Positions 42,533 to 49,913 are shown, counted from the first letter of the stretch. The stretch: DNA of 64,000 nt from Neorhizobium tomejilense (GCA_002968845.1 PVBG01000003.1:186001-250000); one strand, 5' to 3'. Notes: a model not told the origin generated them from the sequence alone. Translations and numbers: made by a program.

Positions 42533-43630
42533 ATGAAAGCAGCACAGATGTCAACGATGAGCGAGACGCATAAGAAGATGGCTAGATTCGACACCGCCGG
42601 GGCGATCGATTGCGACGTCCACCCGCCGACACCGCGTCGCGCCGACCTGCTTCCCTATCTCGATGACTACTGGCAGGAGATGGTGACGTCACGCGAAGTC
42701 GACGTGCTGGAACTGATGGGGTATCCGGAGCGCACCCGCCCCTATATGCGACCGGACTGGACATGGAGCGGTGATCCGCTCGCGCAGGTGCAGAAGAACC
42801 TGCTCGACCCGCTGGGTCTCGGAGGCGCCATCCTCAATGTGGTTTCAGGCGCCCACGCCCTGTTCGATCCCTACCTCGCAGCCGCGATATGCCGCGCCAC
42901 CAACGACTGGCTCGCCGACAAGTGGCTGAGCCGCGACAGCCGGCTCAGGGCATCGATGCTGGTGCCGTTCCAGAATGTCGAGGCCGCGGTCGAGGAGATC
43001 GAGCGCAGGGCCGACGACAGGCGTTTCGTGCAGGTCCTGACGCTTGCGATGACCGAGCTGCCGCTCGGCCGCCGCACCTATTGGCCGATCTACGAGGCGG
43101 CGGAGAAACACGGCCTGCCGATCGGCATTCATGCGGGATCGAATTTCCGCCATGCGCCGAGCCATAGCGGCTTCCATTCCTTCCTGATCGAGGACCATGT
43201 GGTTCAGCCGCAGGGTTTCTCCACCCAGGTCGCGAGCCTGATTTCCGAGGGCGTCTTCGTCAAATACCCGAAGCTGAAGGCCGTGATGATCGAGTCCGGC
43301 GTCACCTGGATGCCGGCGCTGATGTGGCGCATGAGCAAGGACTGGCGCGGCACCCGCATCGAGGTACCGTGGGTCAAGGACGCGCCGGCCGACATTATCC
43401 GCAGGCATATCCGCATGACGTCGCAGCCCTTCGACGGGCCTGACGACGTCGAGGACGTCGCCAGGACGCTCGACCATCTGCTCAGCGATGATATGCTGCT
43501 GTTCTCCTCGGACTATCCCCATTGGCATTTCGAGGGGCTGGACGTGCTGCCCGAGGGCCTGCCGGAAGCGAAGGTGAACAAGATCCTTCGCGACAACGTT
43601 CTCGCCACCTATCCGAGATTTGGAGGCTGA
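42533..43630 (+). CDS. Amidohydrolase-2 family metal-dependent hydrolase (first of two)
   Basis: A 365-residue TIM-barrel protein of the amidohydrolase-2 (ACMSD-like) group. Metal and active-site residues are visible in IDCDVHPPTP (DxDxH), PIGIHAGSNF (His) and LFSSDYPHWHFEG (Asp, His). Members are hydrolases or decarboxylases, often of aromatic or lactone compounds. Several in-frame ATG codons (42533, 42548, 42557, 42578) are possible starts. It lies 10 bp after the GMC gene and 5 bp before the second copy, so the three are co-transcribed. Confidence 0.88.
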   Translation: MKAAQMSTMSETHKKMARFDTAGAIDCDVHPPTPRRADLLPYLDDYWQEMVTSREVDVLELMGYPERTRPYMRPDWTWSGDPLAQVQKNLLDPLGLGGAILNVVSGAHALFDPYLAAAICRATNDWLADKWLSRDSRLRASMLVPFQNVEAAVEEIERRADDRRFVQVLTLAMTELPLGRRTYWPIYEAAEKHGLPIGIHAGSNFRHAPSHSGFHSFLIEDHVVQPQGFSTQVASLISEGVFVKYPKLKAVMIESGVTWMPALMWRMSKDWRGTRIEVPWVKDAPADIIRRHIRMTSQPFDGPDDVEDVARTLDHLLSDDMLLFSSDYPHWHFEGLDVLPEGLPEAKVNKILRDNVLATYPRFGG

Positions 43631-43635
43631 TCCCC

Positions 43636-44739
43636 ATGGAAACCCCGGTACTCGAACGTAGCTCCGAAAAATCCCAGATGCAGGGCGTGGTGGATTGCGA
43701 CGTGCATCCGGCTTTCTCCCGGCCGGACCAGTTGCTCGACTACCTGCCCGAACGCTGGAAAACGCATGTGCGGGATTTCGCAGTGCGCACGGCAAACCCC
43801 TTGCTCGGCACGCTGCCCTATCCGCGCATGACGCCGGGCAACGGTATGCGCCGCGATTCCTGGCCTCCGAACGGCGGCCCGCCGGCCTCCGATCTGGCAT
43901 TCCTGCGGCAACAGCTGCTCGAAGAGTGCAACATCGACTACGGCATCCTGCAGCCGCTCGCAGCCGGCAGCGTCGCCTTCAACCAGGAGCTTGGCGCCGC
44001 ACTCTGCGCCGCCCTCAACGACTGGCAGATCGACAAGTTCGCCGGGCCGGAACCGCGCCTGAAGGCTTCCATCTGCGTGCCCCAGGAGGACGCGAGGGAA
44101 TCGGTTGCGGAGATCGACCGGCGCGTCACCGACCGTCGCTTCGTGCAGATCGCCATGCCGCCGCGCACGCTGGAGCCCTGCGGCCGCCGCCGCTATTGGC
44201 CTATCTACGAGGCGGCCGAGCATTACGGCCTGCCGATCGGGCTGCACACCAGCGCCTTCGGCTACCGCCCGAATACGCCGTCCGGCTGGAGCTCGTTTTA
44301 TCTGGAGGAGCACTACGCCGCCTCCAACAGCCTCCAGACCGTGCTCTCCAGCATGATCCTCGAAGGCGTGTTCGAACAATTCCCGAAGCTGAAGATCGTG
44401 CTCGTCGAAGGCGGGTTCTCCTGGCTGCCGTCACTCGTCTGGCGGCTCGACCGGGAATGGAAGCGCATGCGCGACGAGGTTCCGCATGTGAAGCGCAAGC
44501 CGTCCGAATATGTGCGCGAGAACTTCTGGTACACGACCCAGCCGATCGAGGAGCCGGAGAACAACCGGCATCTCCTCGATATCCTGCGCTGGATCGGCAC
44601 TGACCGCTTGATGTTCTCGACCGACTATCCGCACTGGGATTTCGACGATCCGCGTTTTGCCTTCAAGGTACCGCTGACGCCGGCCGAGCGCTCCGCGATC
44701 TTCCGCGACAACGCGGTGGAATTGTTCGGCCTGAAATAA
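43636..44739 (+). CDS. Amidohydrolase-2 family metal-dependent hydrolase (second of two)
   Basis: A 367-residue paralogue of the preceding protein. It shares VDCDVHPAFSRPDQLLDYLP, RRYWPIYEAAEHYGLPIGLH, SSMILEGVFEQFPKLKIVLV and FSTDYPHWDFD. The metal-site residues are kept, so both copies are probably active, perhaps on different intermediates or as a heteromer. The ATG follows GGAGG in the preceding gene's last codons. The operon ends here, with a terminator-like hairpin 120 bp on. Confidence 0.9.
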   Translation: METPVLERSSEKSQMQGVVDCDVHPAFSRPDQLLDYLPERWKTHVRDFAVRTANPLLGTLPYPRMTPGNGMRRDSWPPNGGPPASDLAFLRQQLLEECNIDYGILQPLAAGSVAFNQELGAALCAALNDWQIDKFAGPEPRLKASICVPQEDARESVAEIDRRVTDRRFVQIAMPPRTLEPCGRRRYWPIYEAAEHYGLPIGLHTSAFGYRPNTPSGWSSFYLEEHYAASNSLQTVLSSMILEGVFEQFPKLKIVLVEGGFSWLPSLVWRLDREWKRMRDEVPHVKRKPSEYVRENFWYTTQPIEEPENNRHLLDILRWIGTDRLMFSTDYPHWDFDDPRFAFKVPLTPAERSAIFRDNAVELFGLK

Positions 44740-44841
44740 GCTCGGCAGAGAACCCGATCCCGGAACAGCGCCCGGCAGCTTGCCACATGGTCGCGCGTGG
44801 GCTCAACAAGGCTCGCGGCGGCGACAGGGTGAAAGTCTGGT

Positions 44842-45132
44842 TCAATGGCGCCCGAAACGACAAAAGCGCGCCAAAAAGCGCGCTTTTGTTGAAATTGGCT
44901 CCCCGGGCCGCGGCCACCAGTCGGGCTTGGTCTCCGGCTCCAGCAGCTTCGGGGTATCGTCGACATGGATCAGCATGGATCTGCCGATCTTCTTCACAAC
45001 GCCTATGCGGCGAGCCTTCTCCCATATTGTGCGCGGGGCAAGCGTGACGCCGGCCGATGCCTTGATACGTTCGGAAATCTGCTGGGGCGACATCAGCCCG
45101 TCGAGTAGGCCGGGAGTTTGGTCTTCTGCCAT
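44842..45132 (-). CDS. Small excisionase-like HTH protein
   Basis: A 96-residue protein. Residues 12-60 (LMSPQQISERIKASAGVTLA then RTIWEKARRIGVVKKIGRSM) look like a MerR/excisionase-type winged HTH. The last 25 residues (WPRPGEPISTKARFLARF) are encoded across a copy of the tRNA-Asn 3' end and a terminator-like hairpin, so this tail probably arose from junction sequence. No integrase gene is adjacent. It may be the leftover recombination directionality factor of an integrated element. Alternative: a plain chromosomal regulator. Confidence 0.6.
   Translation of the reverse strand: MAEDQTPGLLDGLMSPQQISERIKASAGVTLAPRTIWEKARRIGVVKKIGRSMLIHVDDTPKLLEPETKPDWWPRPGEPISTKARFLARFCRFGRH
44860..44889. terminator. 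Terminator hairpin downstream of the amidohydrolase operon
   Basis: A perfect 12-bp stem (ACAAAAGCGCGC and GCGCGCTTTTGT) with a CAAAAA loop. T-runs lie on both strands, so it can end rightward transcripts of the amidohydrolase operon. On the minus strand it sits just behind the tRNA-Asn-like repeat, so it may be the original tRNA terminator. Confidence 0.7.
44890..44910. repeat. Duplicate of the tRNA-Asn 3' end (candidate attachment site)
   Basis: This 21-bp sequence matches 45936-45956 in 20 positions, including 15 consecutive bases (TGGCTCCCCGGGCCG) of the tRNA-Asn 3' end. The copy is in direct orientation and lies 1,046 bp from the tRNA, on its 3' side. That is the geometry of an att site left by integration into a tRNA gene. 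Confidence 0.6.
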
Positions 45133-45277
45133 GCAACACCTTTTTCCAACGAAAACACAGATATGCCGTCGGCAAGGTTGCCGACAACGTTGCCGATGTC
45201 TCCTCTGTGGTGGTGGCGCTGGTGAGGCGTTATTGGAAAGCTATTCAACGTTTTGGCGCGGCCAAGCGTGTCGAGCG

Positions 45278-45505
45278 TCACGAATAACCACCCAGAGCCA
45301 ACAGAAGTGCGCCTGCCGCGATTATGGCTAGGCCTGGCCAGTTTTTCGATATTCCCAGGTACCTGAGGCCCTGGCGCCGTGGCTCAAGCGTGCCGCCGCC
45401 TTGCGGCATTCGATGCGGATCACTCGGTCTTCGACCAAGTGCAGACGAAAAGAGAAGAAGAAGTCCGCCGATTATTAGGGCGGCACCGATCAGGATTGCC
45501 CACAT
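45278..45505 (-). CDS. Small two-helix membrane protein
   Basis: A 75-residue protein with helices at both ends (ILIGAALIIGGLLLLFSSAL and WPGLAIIAAGALLLALGG) joined by a polar loop. No family is recognised. The ATG at 45505 follows GGAGACTACC. It lies within the segment bounded by the tRNA-Asn repeats. Confidence 0.55.
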   Translation of the reverse strand: MWAILIGAALIIGGLLLLFSSALGRRPSDPHRMPQGGGTLEPRRQGLRYLGISKNWPGLAIIAAGALLLALGGYS

Positions 45506-45607
45506 GGTAGTCTCCGCTAGCGTCAATGTGGATTAAACCAGAACCAAACTTGATCGTTCCTCTTTGTCAAAACTCACTTCGGGCCGGTTCGCCTATCTCA
45601 TTAAAAA

Positions 45608-45633
45608 GCCCTCTCCCGGGCAAGGGAGAGGGC
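45608..45633 (-). terminator. Terminator hairpin, minus strand
   Basis: A 10-bp stem (GCCCTCTCCC and GGGAGAGGGC, 6-nt loop) followed on the minus strand by TTTTTAA. It would end leftward transcripts that pass the tRNA-Asn gene. Confidence 0.6.
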
Positions 45634-45890
45634 GTCGCGCCGGTCCCCCCTAGAGGCTGCCGAAATTATCTTTATCGATTTCGAACGGCAATGGTCCTGG
45701 CGTAAGGCTGCGTGATCCGGCCTAGCGCCTGTGCCTAGTCGGTCGCTTTCATCTGCTTTCGGGCTTCAACGCGTCGAGTTTCGCAAGCCAGGTATACCCG
45801 CGTACAAGACCTCGGTAGCAACTTCCGCTTATCCACAGGAGTCGAACCAGGTTTGCGGACTTCAAAAGTGGGGAGGGGAAGTGGGGAAGA

Positions 45891-45930
45891 AAGTGCCCAT
45901 TATCGAGAAATATAGCGATAATGGGCACTT
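45891..45930. repeat. 15-bp perfect inverted repeat beside tRNA-Asn
   Basis: AAGTGCCCATTATCG and its exact reverse complement, with a 10-nt AT-rich loop. It starts 12 bp past the tRNA 3' end on the minus strand and ends in CACTTTCTT, so it may end tRNA transcription. It lies on the element side of the candidate att site. Confidence 0.65.
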
Positions 45931-45941
45931 AATTCTGAAAA

Positions 45942-46016
45942 TGGCTCCCCGGGCCGGATTCGAACCGGCGACCTGTCGATTAACAGTCGAATGCTCTACC
46001 GCTGAGCTACCAGGGA
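45942..46016 (-). tRNA. tRNA-Asn (GTT)
   Basis: A 75-nt tRNA on the minus strand. The acceptor stem pairs TCCCTGG with CCGGGGA, the D-arm is GCTCAGCGGTAGAGC, the anticodon loop is CTGTTAA with anticodon GTT, the T-arm has GGTTCGAATCC, and the gene encodes the final CCA. Its 3' end is duplicated at 44890-44910. Confidence 0.97.
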
Positions 46017-46048
46017 TCATCCGCGAAGGGTCGCGGCGTGTGCGGCGG

Positions 46049-46077
46049 GTAATACAAATGCTTTGTCGTTTTGCCAA
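46049..46077 (-). promoter_or_regulatory. Promoter of tRNA-Asn
   Basis: On the minus strand TTGGCA (46077-46072) and TATTAC (46054-46049) are 17 bp apart, a good sigma-70-type promoter. The -10 ends 32 bp before the tRNA 5' end at 46016. A GC-rich discriminator follows, as in stable-RNA promoters. Confidence 0.55.
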
Positions 46078-46175
46078 GCGGTTTTTGCAAAAAAAACGAA
46101 CTTGGTTGTTTTATCCCCGGTAAAGCCCCATTTCCCGGGCAAAGTTAGGCCTCTAACCGGTGAGGATAAGCGAGA

Positions 46176-46463
46176 GTGGCAGAGGAACGGAAGCCGACGC
46201 GATTTGGAATGGACCCGCAAAGCGGCAAGCTGGCGCTCGGAAGCGTACAGATTCCCATGCCGCGCTCGCGGATCGGCCGGGTCATCGTCGGTCTCGTCCT
46301 GATTTTCTGCGGCATGCTCGGCTTCCTGCCGATCCTTGGCTTCTGGATGCTGCCGCTGGGTTTCCTGGTGCTTTCGCACGATCTGCCCTTCGTGCGGCGC
46401 CAGCGCCGCCGTATCGCGCTCTGGTGGGCAAGGCGGCGAGGCCGCAAGGCCGAGCAGCGATAA
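46176..46463 (+). CDS. Small membrane protein, unknown function
   Basis: A 95-residue protein with a hydrophobic hairpin (VIVGLVLIFCGMLGFLPILG then FWMLPLGFLVLSHDLP) and a very basic tail (RRQRRRIALWWARRRGRKAEQ). It resembles short PGPGW-like transmembrane proteins of rhizobia. GTG at 46176 follows GAGGATAAGC; the ATG at 46209 is an alternative. It converges on exoD with a 10-bp gap. Confidence 0.75.
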   Translation: MAEERKPTRFGMDPQSGKLALGSVQIPMPRSRIGRVIVGLVLIFCGMLGFLPILGFWMLPLGFLVLSHDLPFVRRQRRRIALWWARRRGRKAEQR

Positions 46464-46473
46464 GGCTGCCCGA

Positions 46474-47130
46474 TCAGGCGAACATTGACGCGATACCCTG
46501 GCCGGCGCTGAACGCCAGGTAAGCAAGCACGGCGAAATAGATCACCGTCACAACGTTGAAGAGGTAACCGCCGAGCACGATCAGCCCGTCGCGCTGGATC
46601 ATGCCGGTCGACAGAAGCAGGATTGCGATCGCCGGCAGCGTATTGGAGAATGGCACCAGACCCAGCGGAAACATCAGGAGCACGCCGCCGGCCGCGATCG
46701 CCAGGCCGTTCACTCGGTTGACGAGCCGCCCGGTGGTCAAACCGGAGATGCGCGGCTTCAGGAACCGGTCCAGGCGCGAGACGATGCTGACACCTTTTTC
46801 CAGCGCCGGCAGCAGTTTTTTCGTATCGAGCTCGCGGTCGAGGATTTTCTTCGGCAGCCACGGCAGCCGGTTGGCGGTGATCGCCAGGCTGATCAGGATG
46901 ATCGCGGCGCCGAACACGGTGCTGACGCCGGGGATCGATACGGGGAGGAGGAAGGGCAGGGAGGCGACGGCGCAGATGAGCAGCAGGCCCTGTTCGCCGA
47001 CCGCATCCATCAACTGGCGCAACGTCACCGACTGACCCGTGATGCCGTCGATAAGCTGCCGCAGCGTGCCGCTCAGCGAGGTTGAAGTATCGTCGAACTC
47101 GATGCTTGCGCTCACTCTTCGTTTCTCCAT
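46474..47130 (-). CDS. exoD: ExoD family membrane protein
   Basis: A 218-residue integral membrane protein of the ExoD family, named from a Sinorhizobium gene for exopolysaccharide and nodule invasion. It begins with a polar part that has TLRQLIDGITGQSVTLRQLM, followed by CAVASLPFLLPVSIPGVSTV and AAIILISLAITANRLPWLP. Later helices are GLAIAAGGVLLMFPLGLVPF and NTLPAIAILLLSTGM, IQRDGLIVLGG. How ExoD acts is not known. The ATG at 47130 is preceded by GCGGA. Confidence 0.9.
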   Translation of the reverse strand: MEKRRVSASIEFDDTSTSLSGTLRQLIDGITGQSVTLRQLMDAVGEQGLLLICAVASLPFLLPVSIPGVSTVFGAAIILISLAITANRLPWLPKKILDRELDTKKLLPALEKGVSIVSRLDRFLKPRISGLTTGRLVNRVNGLAIAAGGVLLMFPLGLVPFSNTLPAIAILLLSTGMIQRDGLIVLGGYLFNVVTVIYFAVLAYLAFSAGQGIASMFA

Positions 47131-47268
47131 TCCGCTTCAATTGAGCGGCATGGATATCAACAAACCGTGTCCTCGCAAAGGCGCGAGCCATAACCTGCCG
47201 GAAACGTGAACGCCCGGCGTCTCATGGAAAATCAAAGGCCGCGCAGTCCGGCGGGCGCTATCGGGCCG

Positions 47269-47373
47269 TTATCGGGACTGTGCCCAATAATCGTACGCCC
47301 CGCAGGCAAGCACGACCGCGAGGATTGCCAGGACCACCGGATTGAGCGTGGTGATGAATTCCAGATACTGCAT
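47269..47373 (-). CDS. 34-residue single-helix membrane peptide
   Basis: A very short gene, MQYLEFITTLNPVVLAILAV and onward to CGAYDYWAQSR. It has one hydrophobic helix (VVLAILAVVLACGA). A textbook ribosome site AGGAGGAG lies 7 bases before the ATG at 47373. It would be missed by usual length cut-offs. The function is unknown; small hydrophobic peptides of this size often regulate membrane complexes. It lies between exoD and the 47543 gene. Confidence 0.55.
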   Translation of the reverse strand: MQYLEFITTLNPVVLAILAVVLACGAYDYWAQSR

Positions 47374-47542
47374 TACGGTCTCCTCCTACCGCATCTTCGC
47401 CGCCCGGTGCTCCCCCACCCGGCAACGACCTCATTTTAGCACAGTCGCCGGGCCGTCGCTACTTTAGTGTTGCCGCAGAGACTCTGGCGCATCTCTCCCC
47501 GAATCACTAGGATTGCTGTCGGGATTGAAGACGAGGATGAAC

Positions 47543-47827
47543 ATGGGTCTGAGAGTGATCGAGGGCGGGCTTGCGGCCTGCGTGGCGAAGCCTGCCGATC
47601 TGGCCGAGGGCGAGATGCCGAGCCGCGACGACGTGCTTCGCGAGGCCGAACGGAGGATCAGGTCGACCGGGTACGAGACCTGGCGCAATCGCGAAACAAT
47701 GACCGGCATACCGGTGCCGCGCGAAATCCGTTATCTGGCCATGCAGATCGGATTCGTGGCCGAAGCCATCGCCAGATTGGCCGACATTCCGGCTGACTAT
47801 CGTTCCGACTTCTACTGGCCAGCGTGA
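47543..47827 (+). CDS. Small protein, unknown function
   Basis: A 94-residue soluble protein, MGLRVIEGGLAACVAKPADL, with helices such as DDVLREAERRIRSTGYETWR and EIRYLAMQIGFVAEAIARLA. It ends in DYRSDFYWPA. No family is recognised, though the pattern is plausible for a rhizobial small protein. The ATG at 47543 has GAGG six bases upstream; an ATG two codons earlier is possible. It converges on the DUF982 gene. Confidence 0.65.
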   Translation: MGLRVIEGGLAACVAKPADLAEGEMPSRDDVLREAERRIRSTGYETWRNRETMTGIPVPREIRYLAMQIGFVAEAIARLADIPADYRSDFYWPA

Positions 47828-47862
47828 TCGCCTCCGTATGATCGGCAGGAGTTAGATCGTGG

Positions 47863-48123
47863 TTAGTTTAGCATCTTCGCTTCGATACTGGCGAGAATGA
47901 AGGTTTCCCGCACCTTTTCCAGGGGGAGCTTGCGCTGCAGGCAGGCGGCGCATTCCTTCAGGGCTTTGAGGTAATAGGTACCTTCGCGAACCGGCCAGCG
48001 CCAGTTGAGGTATTCCAGGGCTTCTTTGGGCCCGTGGATCGTTTCTGGAAAACCGTATCCAACGCGTACTCTGACCGGGGAACTCCACAGGGCATCATCT
48101 GCTTCAGTTACGTTACTCGTCAT
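47863..48123 (-). CDS. DUF982 domain protein (second of two)
   Basis: An 86-residue protein, MTSNVTEADDALWSSPVRVR, with GYGFPETIHGPKEALEYLNW then RWPVREGTYYLKALKECAAC. The GPxEALxxL..RWP core and the following K-A-x-x-x-C-x-A helix match the protein at 7910. DUF982 proteins are of unknown function and common in rhizobia. The start could be five codons further upstream. Confidence 0.8.
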   Translation of the reverse strand: MTSNVTEADDALWSSPVRVRVGYGFPETIHGPKEALEYLNWRWPVREGTYYLKALKECAACLQRKLPLEKVRETFILASIEAKMLN

Positions 48124-48392
48124 GTCTACACCTTGCATTGCGGCGTAGGTAACTCATCCGAAAAGATTTGGTTCCCTGGGTTTGGTGAATTTTTTATGAA
48201 ACCGGCTTGAGACGCCATCTTGGCCCCTCATCCCGAGGGGCTGCGAACGCCGGCTTGAGGCGGGAATGCAGCTGTCGACCTACCGGCTGTGGTCTCATGC
48301 AGGAAAAAAATGACAAACGAGCCAAACCCGCTTGCGCCGTTATTCGATTCGTTCTAAACGCCCGACACCACTCGCTCTTTATGCGTTCGGAC

Positions 48393-48466
48393 GGCCTCGT
48401 GGCGGAGTGGTGACGCAGAGGACTGCAAATCCTTGCACCCGAGTTCGATTCTCGGCGAGGCCTCCA
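48393..48466 (+). tRNA. tRNA-Cys (GCA)
   Basis: A 74-nt tRNA on the plus strand. Acceptor GGCCTCG pairs with CGAGGCC, the anticodon loop CTGCAAA has anticodon GCA, the T-arm has GAGTTCGATTCTC, and CCA is encoded. Confidence 0.97.
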
Positions 48467-48639
48467 ATTTCCCCTTCTTTCCGGACCTGTTGCTCAAATC
48501 CAAACGTGCTTTGATACCAAGCATTTACCACGCATATTTGTGTGCGCTGCAACATGGTTAATTTTTTAACCTTCTCCTCCTAGGCTCGGAACAGAAAGGC
48601 CCGCTCAGCATTTACGGGGTGGAACGGAGGGAAGGCGCC

Positions 48640-48837
48640 ATGATCACCAGGATAATCAACGTACACCGTCAGGCAGCCAACGAGGTCGAAGGCACTGGCA
48701 CATTCGCCGACGGCATGTTCCCGCTGACCTCCGCCGAGCGGTCTGCCTTCGACAAGGACCATAGCCTGCGCTCTTCCTATAGCCGGGACTACGTGACCAT
48801 CCGCAAGCTGGAAGAAGCGCCGCCGGCCTACGCTTGA
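48640..48837 (+). CDS. Small protein, unknown function
   Basis: A 65-residue protein, MITRIINVHRQAANEVEGTG, then FPLTSAERSAFDKDHSLRSS and ending EEAPPAYA. GGAGGGAAGG precedes the ATG at 48640. No domain is recognised. It lies between tRNA-Cys and the pcm-like gene. Codon use matches the neighbours. Confidence 0.55.
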   Translation: MITRIINVHRQAANEVEGTGTFADGMFPLTSAERSAFDKDHSLRSSYSRDYVTIRKLEEAPPAYA

Positions 48838-48990
48838 GCCTCGGCTCCCACGGTTGAGCCTGAGGAGAGCGAGGCGGCCTCCTCCGCTTTTTTGCTTCGA
48901 AAGCGGCCAGTGTCTTGAAAGCATGTCTTGCCGTCAGTAAGACGGTCATGCGTAGACCGGCGCATCGCCGGGTGATTTGGGACGACTGAG

Positions 48991-49644
48991 ATGATGGATT
49001 TCGAAGCAGCACGGACGAAGATGGTCGAAAATCAGATCCGCACCACCGATGTCACGTCGCATTCGGTTCTGCGGGCCTTCTACAATGTTCCGCGCGAGGC
49101 TTTCGTGCCGGCCAAGGCAAAATCGCTCGCCTATATCGATGCGGACATCGAGGTTGCCCCCGGCCGCTACCTGATGGAGGCTTCGCCGCTTGCCAAGCTT
49201 CTGCAGCTTGCCGCCATCACCGAGGACGACGTCGTGCTCGAAATCGGCACCGGCAGTGGTTATGCGACCGCCGTCCTGTCGCTGATCGCAGGCTCCGTCG
49301 TCTCGCTGGAGGCGGATGAGGCGCTGGCCTCGCAGGCAACCGCCACGCTCTCCTCGCTTGGCTACGACAATGTCGCGGTCGTGACCGGCGAGCTCGAGAA
49401 TGGTTATGCCGCCGAGGCGCCCTATGACCTCATCTTCGTCAACGGTGCCGTCGAGGAAGTGCCTGCCGCGCTTCTGGAACAGCTGCGCGATGGCGGACGG
49501 CTGGTCGCCGTCGTTGGTTATGGCAATGCCGCCCAGGCGAAGGTGCTGGTGAAGGAGCACGGTTCCATCTCCGAAAGCGCCTCTTTCAACGCGTCGGTGA
49601 AGCCACTGCCGGGCTTCCGAAAGGCCAAGGAATTCGTGTTCTGA
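48991..49644 (+). CDS. pcm: Protein-L-isoaspartate O-methyltransferase family protein
   Basis: A 217-residue SAM-dependent methyltransferase. It has the PIMT opening ARTKMVENQIRTTDVTSHSV then LRAFYNVPREAFVP, and SAM motif I in VLEIGTGSGYATAVL. The LISLEAD-like VVSLEADEALA segment is motif post-I. True PIMTs repair isoaspartyl residues; this rhizobial branch is somewhat diverged, so the exact substrate is uncertain. A hairpin terminator follows at 49677. Confidence 0.88.
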   Translation: MMDFEAARTKMVENQIRTTDVTSHSVLRAFYNVPREAFVPAKAKSLAYIDADIEVAPGRYLMEASPLAKLLQLAAITEDDVVLEIGTGSGYATAVLSLIAGSVVSLEADEALASQATATLSSLGYDNVAVVTGELENGYAAEAPYDLIFVNGAVEEVPAALLEQLRDGGRLVAVVGYGNAAQAKVLVKEHGSISESASFNASVKPLPGFRKAKEFVF

Positions 49645-49676
49645 TCGATCGGCGCGGTTCGAACGCCATGAACGGG

Positions 49677-49697
49677 AAGGGGCCTTGCGGCCCCTTT
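49677..49697 (+). terminator. Terminator after pcm
   Basis: An 8-bp stem (AAGGGGCC and GGCCCCTT, TTGC loop) followed by TGTCGTTT. It lies 33 bp after the pcm stop. Confidence 0.6.
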
Positions 49698-49913
49698 GTC
49701 GTTTCCGGCGGTGCCATCTGTCTGTTTCACGCCAGTGTCACTTGTTTCCTGCAACTGTGACTTACGGGATTCACAACCCCAACAAAACTGTGTATCGGTA
49801 GGAGGCCTGGGGCACTTGTCATTGTTTCCAGCCCCCCCAACACCTTAGAGTAACGTCGATTCGGTTCACCCTCCACGGGGCCGACTCGAGTGCCGGTAAC
49901 AGCGGGGATGAAA

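Larger units (their letters stand above)
45506..45935. other. Stretch without a gene between the small membrane protein and tRNA-Asn
   Basis: About 430 bp. It holds a terminator-like hairpin at 45608-45633 and a 15-bp inverted repeat at 45891-45930. A plus-strand frame that runs through the tRNA (45731-46123) is a well-known artefact of translating a tRNA gene. Otherwise I see no gene. Confidence 0.5.

Noticed and set aside
40549-42594. Minus-strand frame continuing 682 codons upstream of the second binding-protein gene, antisense to the GMC gene
   Set aside because: High-GC antisense frames are often open by chance. The GMC gene on the plus strand has full family motifs, and the binding protein has its own start, ribosome site and signal peptide at 40548.
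45731-46123. Plus-strand frame across tRNA-Asn that reads like a short protein
   Set aside because: The frame passes through the tRNA gene on the opposite strand; such translations are a common annotation artefact.
44842-48123. CRISPR array or defence island near the tRNA genes
   Set aside because: No regularly spaced direct repeats, and no nuclease, helicase, toxin or antitoxin motifs in this region; only isolated inverted repeats.
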